From: JAZRPG01 sp045649105 | GTDB lineage: Bacteria > Bacillota > Clostridia > Oscillospirales > JAAYXM01 | Length of the DNA stretch: 42,073 nucleotides | Assembly (NCBI GenBank): GCA_045649105.1 | Contig: JAZRPG010000015.1 | Coordinates: 1 to 42,073, forward strand | Direction of reading: 5' to 3' | Shown here: piece by piece, positions 24,616-32,399 of the stretch | How the letters are laid out: each line of letters opens with the position of its first letter | Numbering within the stretch: the stretch's first letter is position 1 | Translations under genes and position numbers: made by a program | Notes under the pieces: generated by a model | What the model was told of the DNA's origin: nothing | The model's input: the letters and a program-made list of their open reading frames with translations, nothing else | Databases searched by the model: none

Positions 24616-25826
24616 AATATTTCCGCTCCGTCTCCAACATTTTTGTCCACTATTCTTCCTGCCCCTATTACTGCGCCATCACCTATCCTGAGAGAATTCC
24701 CCACTACCGATATTCTGCGTTTCTCGCCGTCCTGCGGACATGCTCCGATATGCGCGCCTGCACCGACATAAACACCCTCTGCAATTATGGAATACTCCAC
24801 CACAGCACCTGCGCCTATTACTGACCCCGGCATTATTATCGAGTTATTTATACATGCGCCCCTGCCTACGGACACATCATAAAAAACTATTGAGCGCCTG
24901 ACATCGCCATGTATATCCCCTCCCTCGGCAATGAGGGAATCTGAAATTTTTGCATATTCCGAGACGAACTGCGACGGTTTTGCAGGGGTTCTTGCATATA
25001 TTCTCCAGGCCGGGTCATGAAGCTCAAGCCCGCTTCCGGGAGTAATCGCGTCCATATTTGCCTCCCAGAGACTTTCTATGGTTCCTACATCCTTCCAATA
25101 TCCCTTGTACTCATACGCAAGCATTTGCCGCGAGTCCTTGAGCATTTTTGGTATTATATTCTGACCGAAATCATTTTTGCTTAAGCTGTCCTTCTCATCG
25201 TCTATAAGATATTTTTCAAGCACATCCCAGGTGAATATATAAACGCCCATTGACGCCTTTGTGCTCTTTGGCTGTTTCGGCTTTTCTTCAAACTCATATA
25301 TTCTGTTATCTTCATCAAGACTCATAATACCGAAGCGCGATGCCTCAGAAATCGGCACATCAATCACGGCGATTGTACAGTCTGCACCGTTTTTCTTATG
25401 CTCGCGGAGCATACGGTCGTAATTCATCTTATATATATGGTCACCCGAAAGCACAAGTACATATCTCGGGTTAAACCCCTTTATAAAATTAATGTTCTGA
25501 TATATTGCATTTGCCGTACCCTTATACCACGCGCCGCTTACACTTGTCATATACGGAGGAAGAATCGCAACGCCGCCCGTTGACCGGTCAAGGTCCCAGG
25601 GCTGTCCGTTTCCTATATAAGTATTAAGCTCAAGCGGCTGATACTGCGTAAGTACTCCTACTGTATCTATCCCGGAATTTATACAGTTTGATAGAGGAAA
25701 ATCAATTATTCTGTACTTTCCGCCAAACGGTACAGCCGGCTTTGCGACATTTTTTGTCAGGACATGGAGCCTGCTGCCCTGACCTCCCGCAAGAAGCATT
25801 GCTATACATTCCTTATTCTTAAGCAT
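24612..25826 (-). CDS. glgC: Glucose-1-phosphate adenylyltransferase, catalytic subunit
   Basis: The 404-residue protein begins with AMLLAGGQGSRLHVLTK, the intact nucleotide-binding loop, followed by KPAVPFGGKYRIIDFPLSNC, VLSGDHIYKMNY with the metal aspartate, and a left-handed beta-helix C-terminus. It makes ADP-glucose and pyrophosphate from ATP and glucose-1-phosphate, the committed step of bacterial glycogen synthesis, usually under allosteric control by glycolytic intermediates. It sits seven bases after glgB. Confidence 0.97.
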   Translation of the reverse strand: MLKNKECIAMLLAGGQGSRLHVLTKNVAKPAVPFGGKYRIIDFPLSNCINSGIDTVGVLTQYQPLELNTYIGNGQPWDLDRSTGGVAILPPYMTSVSGAWYKGTANAIYQNINFIKGFNPRYVLVLSGDHIYKMNYDRMLREHKKNGADCTIAVIDVPISEASRFGIMSLDEDNRIYEFEEKPKQPKSTKASMGVYIFTWDVLEKYLIDDEKDSLSKNDFGQNIIPKMLKDSRQMLAYEYKGYWKDVGTIESLWEANMDAITPGSGLELHDPAWRIYARTPAKPSQFVSEYAKISDSLIAEGGDIHGDVRRSIVFYDVSVGRGACINNSIIMPGSVIGAGAVVEYSIIAEGVYVGAGAHIGACPQDGEKRRISVVGNSLRIGDGAVIGAGRIVDKNVGDGAEIL

Positions 25827-25833
25827 ATTAAAG

Positions 25834-27708
25834 TCATCCCTTCCTTCGAATAAAAAGCGCGCTCATCGGCGGCAGGGTTACCCTCAGTGAAAATTCAAAA
25901 CCGCCGCATTTCTCTCTGCGCGACTTTATATATCCGGGTTTCACGACACTTGTACCGCCGTATTTTTCATCATCACTGCTGAATACAATACGGTAACTGC
26001 CTGCGTTTTCCACGCCGAAAGCATATTCCTTCCGTAATACCGGCGACATGTTAAATGCGGCTATTATTTCATCTCCGGCAAGGTTTCTGCGCAAAAATAT
26101 AACTATATTATTATCATTGTCGTCCACTGTAATCCATTTAAAGCCTTCCCAGCTCTTATCATTCTCCCATAACTCGGAATTTCTTAAATAAAACGCGTTT
26201 AAATCCCTCGTATAATCACGCATTTTCCTATGCATATCAAAATCAAGAAGGCCCCAATCCAGCTCTTTTTTATAATCCCATTCTATAAACTGCGCAAATT
26301 CATTCCCCATGAAGCTGAGCTTTTTCCCCGGGTGTGCCATTGTATAGCCGAGCATTGTACGAAGCCCTGCAAATTTCATGCTGTACTCACCCGGCTGTTT
26401 ATTTATAAGTGAGCACTTTCCGTGCACAACCTCATCGTGTGAAAACGGCAGGACATAATTTTCCGAAAAGGCATATGTCAGAGAAAAAGTCAGTGCATTA
26501 TGGCAATGCTTGCGAAAGAGCGGGTCCGTAGAAAAATACCTTAAGGTGTCGTTCATCCAGCCCATATTCCACTTAAAATGAAACCCCAGCCCGCCATTCA
26601 CGGGAGGCATTGTAACAAGCGGCCATGCAGTAGACTCCTCTGCCATCATGAGCGTTTCGGGATAGCTCTTTAATACAGCGGTGTTAAGTTCTCTCAAAAA
26701 ATCCACCGCCTCAAGATTCTCATGTCCGCCGTATATATTGGCGCGCCACTGACCGTCGCTTTTGCCATAGTCGAGATACAGCATGCTCGCGACGGCATCG
26801 ACGCGTATTCCGTCAATATGAAACTTCTCGCACCAGAACACGACATTTGAAATCAAAAAGCTTCTGACCTCAGGTTTTCCGTAGTCAAAAATCCGTGTAC
26901 CCCAGTCAGGGTGCTCCCTCTTTAACGGGTCGGAATATTCATAAAGAAAGCTTCCGTCAAACTCATAAAGCCCGTGCCCGTCTTTCGGGAAGTGAGCCGC
27001 AACCCAGTCTATTATGACGCCTATGCCGTTTTCATGGCACATATCAACAAAATACATAAAATCCTTCGGTGTTCCATACCGCGAAGTGACCGCAAAATAC
27101 CCTGTTACCTGATACCCCCACGACCCGTCATACGGGTGCTCGGAAACAGGCATTATTTCTATATGTGTATATCCCATACTCCGGACATACGGCACAAGGC
27201 TGTCAGCCAAATCCCTGTATGAGTAGCAACTCCCGTCCGCATGGCGTCGCCACGAACCGAGATGCACCTCATATATATTCATCGGCTCAGAAAAAATATC
27301 CTGATTTTTTCTGTATTCACGCCAGCGCCCATCGCCCCATGTATACCCGTCAATGTCATAAACCTTTGATGCCGTTCCCGGCCTTGTCTCTGCATGAAAA
27401 GCGAACGGGTCAGCTTTCAACATATCTGTACCCGCCCTCGTTCTGATTCTGTATTTATATAAATCATACTCACGAACACCCGGTAAAAAAACCTCCCAGA
27501 CAGTATCGTCACTCTTACTTCTCCGCATGGGATTTGCCTGATATTCCCATCCGTTAAAATCGCCGACAACCGACACCTCTTCAGCCTCCGGCGCCCACAC
27601 GCGAAACATTACGCCGTCCTCACCGTTGTTATTTATAAGATGCGAGCCAAAGAAATCATACGCATAAATATCACTTCCGTTATGAAATAACTCGACATGT
27701 TCTGACAT
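25834..27708 (-). CDS. glgB: 1,4-alpha-glucan branching enzyme
   Basis: This 624-residue protein has a CBM48-type domain (VGDFNGWEYQANPM, about 48-61) and a GH13 barrel with GIRVDAVASML (nucleophile Asp304), MMAEEST (Glu357) and FSHDEVVHGK (Asp425), then a C-terminal beta domain. It cuts alpha-1,4 chains and reattaches them through alpha-1,6 bonds. It lacks the extra N-terminal domain N1 of long proteobacterial GlgB, as is usual in Firmicutes. It begins four bases after dacF, so it is coupled to the upstream cell-wall gene. Confidence 0.97.
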   Translation of the reverse strand: MSEHVELFHNGSDIYAYDFFGSHLINNNGEDGVMFRVWAPEAEEVSVVGDFNGWEYQANPMRRSKSDDTVWEVFLPGVREYDLYKYRIRTRAGTDMLKADPFAFHAETRPGTASKVYDIDGYTWGDGRWREYRKNQDIFSEPMNIYEVHLGSWRRHADGSCYSYRDLADSLVPYVRSMGYTHIEIMPVSEHPYDGSWGYQVTGYFAVTSRYGTPKDFMYFVDMCHENGIGVIIDWVAAHFPKDGHGLYEFDGSFLYEYSDPLKREHPDWGTRIFDYGKPEVRSFLISNVVFWCEKFHIDGIRVDAVASMLYLDYGKSDGQWRANIYGGHENLEAVDFLRELNTAVLKSYPETLMMAEESTAWPLVTMPPVNGGLGFHFKWNMGWMNDTLRYFSTDPLFRKHCHNALTFSLTYAFSENYVLPFSHDEVVHGKCSLINKQPGEYSMKFAGLRTMLGYTMAHPGKKLSFMGNEFAQFIEWDYKKELDWGLLDFDMHRKMRDYTRDLNAFYLRNSELWENDKSWEGFKWITVDDNDNNIVIFLRRNLAGDEIIAAFNMSPVLRKEYAFGVENAGSYRIVFSSDDEKYGGTSVVKPGYIKSRREKCGGFEFSLRVTLPPMSALFIRRKG

Positions 27709-27712
27709 CCGT

Positions 27713-28804
27713 TCAATTTCCTCTCAAAAAATTAAGAATTTTATTAAAAAAACCTTCCTTTTCCTCCACCCTTATTTCACTGTTGCTGATAACTGACGCC
27801 GTATCAATAACCTTGCCGTCAAGGACATAATCAATCTCACCTATAACCTGACCTCGCTCGACAGGTGCATATATAAACCGCGGAAGTTTTATATGCTTTT
27901 CAAGTCTCTCTGCCTCTTCACGGCGCAGTAAAACACAAACATCTCCCGCCGTAATTGCAGAAACGGTATCCTTTTCTCCGCCTACAACGCTTATACACGC
28001 AACCTCTGTTCCCCTCCCGCTCTTCTCAGCAAGTGAGTATGACGCAAATCCAAAATCAAAAAGACCGATATGGTCATCCCAATCATCAGGGGCATTGAGC
28101 GTAACTGCAATAAGTCTCATGTTTCCACGGGTAGCACTTGAAACGAGGCAACGCCCCGCAGCCTTCGTGAATCCGGTTTTTATCCCCTCTGCCCCGTCGT
28201 ACATTCTGAGGAGTTTGTTGTGGTTGGAAAGCGCTCTTCCCGCAACGGATTTTGATTTTGTCGAGACTATCTCCGCAAACTTCGGTATCTTCATCGCATA
28301 AGCTGAAAGGAGTGCCATATCATATGCCGTCGAGCAGTGCCCTTCCTCGGTAAGCCCATTCGGATTCTTAAAATTGGTGTTCTTCATTCCGATTTTTCTT
28401 GCAGTATCATTCATCATTTCGACAAATTTCTCAACTTTGCCGTTCCCAACATGATGCGCAAGCGTAATTGCCGCATCATTTCCTGATTGCAGCATTAGTC
28501 CGTAGAGTAAATCGGACACACTCAGCTTCTCATTTTCCTTAAGATACATCGATGTTCCCTCTATACCGGTGCACTGCTTCGGAACGGTAACAATTTCAGA
28601 GATGTCTGCATTTTCGAGCACAACAACGGCTGTCATTATCTTTGTTGTAGATGCTATCTGACGGGCAGTGTCTGCGTCTTTCGCATACAGTACCGTTCCT
28701 GTTTCCGGCTCATATAATACTGCCGAACGTGCAGAAACATCTACAGCCGAGCACACGCAGGACAATGCCAACACACACGCTATTATGTTGCAGAATGTGC
28801 GCAT
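27713..28804 (-). CDS. dacF: D-alanyl-D-alanine carboxypeptidase (DacF type)
   Basis: A signal peptide is followed by the penicillin-binding low-molecular-mass domain with the three active-site motifs in order: IASTTKIM (SxxK), QSGNDAAI (SxN) and GIKTGFT (KTG), and a C-terminal beta domain ending in a segment that could anchor to the membrane. It removes the terminal D-alanine from peptidoglycan stem peptides outside the membrane; DacF in Bacillus acts in sporulation. I place the start at ATG 28804, with GGAGG about ten bases upstream. That ribosome binding site lies inside a perfect hairpin, which may control translation. Confidence 0.94.
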   Translation of the reverse strand: MRTFCNIIACVLALSCVCSAVDVSARSAVLYEPETGTVLYAKDADTARQIASTTKIMTAVVVLENADISEIVTVPKQCTGIEGTSMYLKENEKLSVSDLLYGLMLQSGNDAAITLAHHVGNGKVEKFVEMMNDTARKIGMKNTNFKNPNGLTEEGHCSTAYDMALLSAYAMKIPKFAEIVSTKSKSVAGRALSNHNKLLRMYDGAEGIKTGFTKAAGRCLVSSATRGNMRLIAVTLNAPDDWDDHIGLFDFGFASYSLAEKSGRGTEVACISVVGGEKDTVSAITAGDVCVLLRREEAERLEKHIKLPRFIYAPVERGQVIGEIDYVLDGKVIDTASVISNSEIRVEEKEGFFNKILNFLRGN

Positions 28805-28810
28805 AAAAAT

Positions 28811-28846
28811 AACACCTCCAATCAAAATGATATGATTGGAGGTGTT
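28811..28846 (-). terminator. 14-bp perfect hairpin overlapping the dacF ribosome binding site
   Basis: AACACCTCCAATCA (28811-28824) pairs with TGATTGGAGGTGTT (28833-28846) around an 8-base loop. On the minus strand the stem ends in GTTATTTTTATG, so it has a U-tract like an intrinsic terminator, and its 3' arm contains the GGAGG used by dacF. It may terminate, attenuate or block translation of readthrough transcripts. Confidence 0.75.
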
Positions 28847-28858
28847 AAAATATTACTG

Positions 28859-29251
28859 TTATTCTTTATTTTCTTTTGCCTTTTTATTCCTTTTTATATA
28901 TCCGTCTACTCTGTCCATAACATCCGGAACAAGCTCAACCAGCCTGTCAACCGTAGTGCTCGGCGCCGCCGCCATCGGCAACAGTCGTACGCTCCCTTCC
29001 TTCACAACAAGGAATGCCTCCGGATTTATCGTAACGCCTGCGCCAGAGCCTCCGCCAAACATAACGGTATCCTTCTTACCGTCGAAATCCGAACCTCCGG
29101 AGGCAAAACCAAAGGATACCTTTGAAATCGGTATAATTGTCGTCCCGTCCGGAGTTGTTATCGGCTCTCCGATTATCGTATTGACATCTACCATACTCCG
29201 GAGACGCTCCATCGTTATCTTCATTACCTCATTTAGTGCATGCTCTCCCAT
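28859..29251 (-). CDS. ytfJ: YtfJ/GerW family sporulation protein
   Basis: The protein has the conserved YtfJ sequence: DVNTIIGEPI, GTTIIPISKVSFGFASGGSD and a glycine-rich GGGSGAGVTINPEAF. In Bacillus the homologue GerW is made in the forespore and is needed for function of the cortex-lytic enzyme SleB in germination. I place the start at 29251 (130 residues), because GGGGAGG lies seven bases upstream; the longer frame from 29356 would overlap the DUF2953 gene and adds residues unlike the family. Its position after the DUF2953 gene matches the ytfI-ytfJ order in Bacillus. Confidence 0.92.
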   Translation of the reverse strand: MGEHALNEVMKITMERLRSMVDVNTIIGEPITTPDGTTIIPISKVSFGFASGGSDFDGKKDTVMFGGGSGAGVTINPEAFLVVKEGSVRLLPMAAAPSTTVDRLVELVPDVMDRVDGYIKRNKKAKENKE

Positions 29252-29283
29252 TATTATTCCTCCCCTTATTATTTCATCGTTTA

Positions 29284-29844
29284 TTACTTTTCTTTTATAT
29301 TTTGCGCTTTTAAAAGCCCATATATAAGCCCTGAACAAAGCCATAGTATCTGCCACACGGCAAGTGAAAGCTGCGTCGCACAGTACACAGTTGATTCTGA
29401 AGCTTCAAAATCCGCCTCGGCATTTATTGATTTCTTCACTACCTTTAAATTATTTTCAATCCAGGGATAAATCATTCCGACTGCTGCCGACATACCGCCA
29501 TACATCATAGCCGTATTAAAAGCATTTCCGCTTGCAACTTTTATATCAATGCACAGCTCATGTATTTTTACTGTTTTTACAAGCTTACCCATTGCACGCA
29601 GAAGCGGCTTTATCATTTTTTTGAAATCCCGTGTGTTTCCTCCGCGCTTTTTACCGGTATCTTCATCGTGTTTTTTCTTATTATCTGTGTAAAGCTTTTT
29701 ACCTTTCCTCATCGGAAACGGTATTCGTATAAATGCAATTCTTAAAACTCCGGAAAACCCTTCTTCCGAATACTCAGCAAAGACCCTTATGCGCAGAAGC
29801 AGCACTGCAAAAATGAGCACGGCAATTGCTAAAAGAACATACAT
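29284..29844 (-). CDS. DUF2953 (YtfI-like) membrane protein
   Basis: The 186-residue protein has an N-terminal membrane helix (MYVLLAIAVLIFAVLLLRIR), a short beta-rich part, a basic loop and a region with MYGGMSAAVGMIYPWI, which is typical of DUF2953. The C-terminal AVWQILWLCSGLIYGLL is probably a second membrane segment. The family co-occurs with YtfJ and is thought to act in sporulation, but its biochemical role is unknown. GGAGGGA precedes the start. Confidence 0.85.
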   Translation of the reverse strand: MYVLLAIAVLIFAVLLLRIRVFAEYSEEGFSGVLRIAFIRIPFPMRKGKKLYTDNKKKHDEDTGKKRGGNTRDFKKMIKPLLRAMGKLVKTVKIHELCIDIKVASGNAFNTAMMYGGMSAAVGMIYPWIENNLKVVKKSINAEADFEASESTVYCATQLSLAVWQILWLCSGLIYGLLKAQNIKEK

Positions 29845-29868
29845 AAAATTCCCTCCGCATACTGCTCC

Positions 29869-30462
29869 CTACTCGGCTGAAATCTCCGAATCCTGCTTTT
29901 CCTCCGTAACAGCAAGCTCCTTAAATGTCACCTGCGCCTCGTCATTATCAGAAAATTCAGGGAGCTCCGGAAGCTCACTTAACGACTCCAGCCCGAACAC
30001 ACGCAAAAAGTCCTTCGTTGTTCTGTAGAGTATCGGCTTGCCGGGAACATCGAGTCTTCCCGATTCCTGAATAAGCCCTTTCTCTGTAAGTGATGATATG
30101 GAATATGTGCAATCCACCCCGCGCACCTGCTCAACATATGCACGCGTTACGGGCTGTCTGTATGCGATTACGGAAAGCACCTCAAGAAGCGATGGTGACA
30201 GACGCGGCGGACGCCTCGTTTCAAGCAGAGTGCGTATAAAACCCGCATAACGCGGAGCTGAGCACATCTGATACGAATTTTCGAGCCTGACAATCCTTAA
30301 TCCGCGCTGTTCAAAGTCGTACTTATCACGAAGAGTTGTTATAATTTTATCGAGCGTATCCTCATCAACACCTAAAATTTCCGAGAGCCTGGACAGCTCA
30401 ATCGGGTCACCCGAGGCAAAAAGCATCGCCTCAACCGCACGTTCTATTTCCGCTATCTCCAC
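29869..30462 (-). CDS. scpB: Segregation and condensation protein B
   Basis: The protein is made of two winged-helix units: IERAVEAMLFASGDPIELS at the start and LEVLSVIAYRQPVTRAYVEQ in the second, both hallmarks of ScpB. With ScpA it forms the kleisin subcomplex of the SMC condensin that compacts and separates chromosomes. I prefer the GTG at 30462 (197 residues), which matches the family N-terminus and follows a GGGG element; a TTG at 30480 is the longer alternative. The gene follows scpA closely. Confidence 0.95.
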   Translation of the reverse strand: MEIAEIERAVEAMLFASGDPIELSRLSEILGVDEDTLDKIITTLRDKYDFEQRGLRIVRLENSYQMCSAPRYAGFIRTLLETRRPPRLSPSLLEVLSVIAYRQPVTRAYVEQVRGVDCTYSISSLTEKGLIQESGRLDVPGKPILYRTTKDFLRVFGLESLSELPELPEFSDNDEAQVTFKELAVTEEKQDSEISAE

Positions 30463-30481
30463 AACAACACCCCACTGCAAC

Positions 30482-31204
30482 TCAGCCGACTTTTTCGCCG
30501 GTGTTTAAAGTAATTTTATCTGCATTTTCCGATATTTTTATACTGTTGCTCTTGCACAGTTCAAGCACGGCCAGAAATGTCGCAACAACTTCCGAGCGCG
30601 AGCGCACGCCTGCGAACAAATCAAAAAAGCTTGTCTTCCCCGGCTTCATGAGCCGCTCAAGTATGTATTTAACCTTTTTTCCTACGGAGTATACCTCGCG
30701 GCCGACTATGCCCGCAAAATTACTTATACGCGGAGGAATTTTGCTCTCCGCTTTATCAAGCATGCCAAGTATCGCCAGGCGCAAATCAAGCTTATCGTGA
30801 GAATATTTGTATCGCTTGTCGGGCTCTATCGGCTCCGGCATTTTTGTATACATATCAAACCCTATTTCAGAACGGCTGTTAAGCTCCCCGCTAACCTCTT
30901 TTATCTTCTGATATTCAAGAAGCATCTCAACAAGTCTTGCTCGCGGGTCCTCCTCATCGTCCAGCTCCTCATGGCGCGGCAAAAGCATCTTTGACTTAAT
31001 GTATAAAAGATGCGCAGACATCGCAACAAACTCACATGTAATTTCAAGGTCATGCTCCTGCATCTCCGCAAGGGCGGCATTGTACTGCTCCAAAATCTCC
31101 AGTATCGGGATATCATAAATATTGAGCTTGTTTTTCGAAATCAGGTGAAGGAGCAAATCAAGAGGCCCGTCAAACACCTCAAGATGATATGTAATTTCTG
31201 CCAT
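30482..31204 (-). CDS. scpA: Segregation and condensation protein A (kleisin)
   Basis: The 240-residue protein starts with YHLEVFDGPLDLLLHLISKN and continues with IYDIPI, the invariant ScpA N-terminal kleisin helix that binds the SMC neck. The C-terminal winged helix is recognisable in FFDLFAGVRSRSEVVATFLA. ScpA bridges SMC heads and binds ScpB in the nucleoid. It begins 12 bases after the M50 protease gene and is followed by scpB, a widely conserved pair. Confidence 0.97.
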   Translation of the reverse strand: MAEITYHLEVFDGPLDLLLHLISKNKLNIYDIPILEILEQYNAALAEMQEHDLEITCEFVAMSAHLLYIKSKMLLPRHEELDDEEDPRARLVEMLLEYQKIKEVSGELNSRSEIGFDMYTKMPEPIEPDKRYKYSHDKLDLRLAILGMLDKAESKIPPRISNFAGIVGREVYSVGKKVKYILERLMKPGKTSFFDLFAGVRSRSEVVATFLAVLELCKSNSIKISENADKITLNTGEKVG

Positions 31205-31216
31205 CTTAAAACTTCC

Positions 31217-31882
31217 TTACATAATAATTGCGGACGCAATACTGAGTATTCCTTCAAGCAATAATCCCCTCAGCAACATAAGAATCCGCGAAAAAAACGG
31301 AACATTTATCAGAACAAGCAGTATTAACATTCCAAACTGCTCATATTTGAGAAAATAACCATACATACGCGCAGGCAATATTGAAAAAAGAATCTTTGAG
31401 CCGTCAAGCGGTGGTACCGGGATTAAATTAAACACCGCAAGCCCGACATTAAGAAGCGCCGAGATATAAAGAAAATTGGAAAGCAGATTAAGCACCGCAA
31501 CAGGCACCCTGCCTGTTGCCGGAACTTTAAACAATACAAACATCAAAAAAACCGACAATGTCGCTATAATAACATTCATTAACGGACCAAAAAGCGCTAC
31601 AATAACCATACCGAGCTTGCGTTTTTTGAAATAATACGGATTTACGGGAACAGGTTTTGCCCAGCCAAACCCGAAAAGAACCATGCAGATTAAGCCTATC
31701 GGGTCCATATGATTAATCGGGTTGAGTGACAACCGCCTATTCTCCTTCGCCGTTCTGTCGCCCAGAAGGTACGCGGCATATCCATGACTTACCTCGTGAA
31801 ATACAACTGCAAAAAATGCCGCCGGAATAATCAGCCAGTTATATCCTTCAAACAGCGACAACACTCTATTTGCTATCCCCAA
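31217..31882 (-). CDS. Site-2 protease family (M50) membrane peptidase
   Basis: The 221-residue protein has about five membrane segments, the zinc motif FHEVSHG (HExxH) and the third-ligand motif NLIPVPPLDGSKI. This is the short YwhC-like branch of M50 intramembrane metalloproteases, without PDZ or CBS domains. Substrates of this branch are mostly unknown. The start codon is TTG at 31882, supported by GGAGG exactly eight bases upstream. It is the first gene of the long minus-strand run that includes scpAB, dacF and glycogen genes. Confidence 0.92.
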   Translation of the reverse strand: MGIANRVLSLFEGYNWLIIPAAFFAVVFHEVSHGYAAYLLGDRTAKENRRLSLNPINHMDPIGLICMVLFGFGWAKPVPVNPYYFKKRKLGMVIVALFGPLMNVIIATLSVFLMFVLFKVPATGRVPVAVLNLLSNFLYISALLNVGLAVFNLIPVPPLDGSKILFSILPARMYGYFLKYEQFGMLILLVLINVPFFSRILMLLRGLLLEGILSIASAIIM

Positions 31883-31920
31883 AACAATTACCTCCGGAAC
31901 GGGCTGTGTATTCTATATAC

Positions 31921-31949
31921 ATTATACCAATTACTATTAAAAAAAACAA
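31921..31949 (-). promoter_or_regulatory. Promoter of the M50-scpAB run
   Basis: On the minus strand TTGTTT, 17 bases, TATAAT, about 40 bases upstream of the TTG start. It is the only clear sigma-A promoter I saw ahead of the 13-gene run. Confidence 0.7.
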
Positions 31950-32017
31950 GTTATACCTAAGTAAATTCAGAAATTGATTTCAAAAAACACACGCCGATAA
32001 TATTTTTCGATGCACTA

Positions 32018-32047
32018 TTGACAGTCTGAGCCTTAATATTGTATAAT
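32018..32047 (+). promoter_or_regulatory. Promoter of the tRNA-Asp/tRNA-Thr operon
   Basis: TTGACA, 18 bases, TATAAT: both hexamers are perfect, 20 bases before tRNA-Asp. Confidence 0.85.
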
Positions 32048-32067
32048 ACTTTTTGCGCAACACGCCT

Positions 32068-32144
32068 GGCCCGGTAGTTCAGTTGGTTAGAACGCTAGCC
32101 TGTCACGCTAGAGGTCGTGGGTTCGAGCCCCATCCGGGTCGCCA
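32068..32144 (+). tRNA. tRNA-Asp (GTC anticodon)
   Basis: A 77-base cloverleaf: acceptor GGCCCGG pairs with CCGGGTC, the anticodon arm centres on CTGTCAC with anticodon GTC, the T-arm has GGTTCGAGCCC, and CCA is encoded. Confidence 0.96.
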
Positions 32145-32149
32145 TGCGC

Positions 32150-32225
<76 letters not shown>

Positions 32226-32235
32226 AGCGAAAAAC

Positions 32236-32274
32236 CGCACAAACCTTGCATTTTCAAGGCTTGTGCGTTTTTTT
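32236..32274 (+). terminator. Terminator of the tRNA operon
   Basis: CGCACAA and CCTTG pair with CAAGG and TTGTGCG around the loop CATTTT, followed by seven T residues. Confidence 0.85.
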
Positions 32275-32329
32275 CTTCTTTATTTTTGATTTTAAAAACT
32301 ATCTCAAAATATCCCCTTTTATCCTACAC

Positions 32330-32351
32330 AAAGTAGTCAAAAAGTAGTCAA
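32330..32351. repeat. Tandem 11-bp repeat between tRNA-Thr and the phage genes
   Basis: AAAGTAGTCAA occurs twice in direct succession (32330-32340, 32341-32351). The interval 32275-32399 otherwise holds no gene. It could be part of a phage attachment region, but the second attachment site is outside the window. Confidence 0.5.
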
Positions 32352-32399
32352 AACAACCACTCCCTCACAGTCAATTCCGCGAAGAGGGCTTCTTTATTT

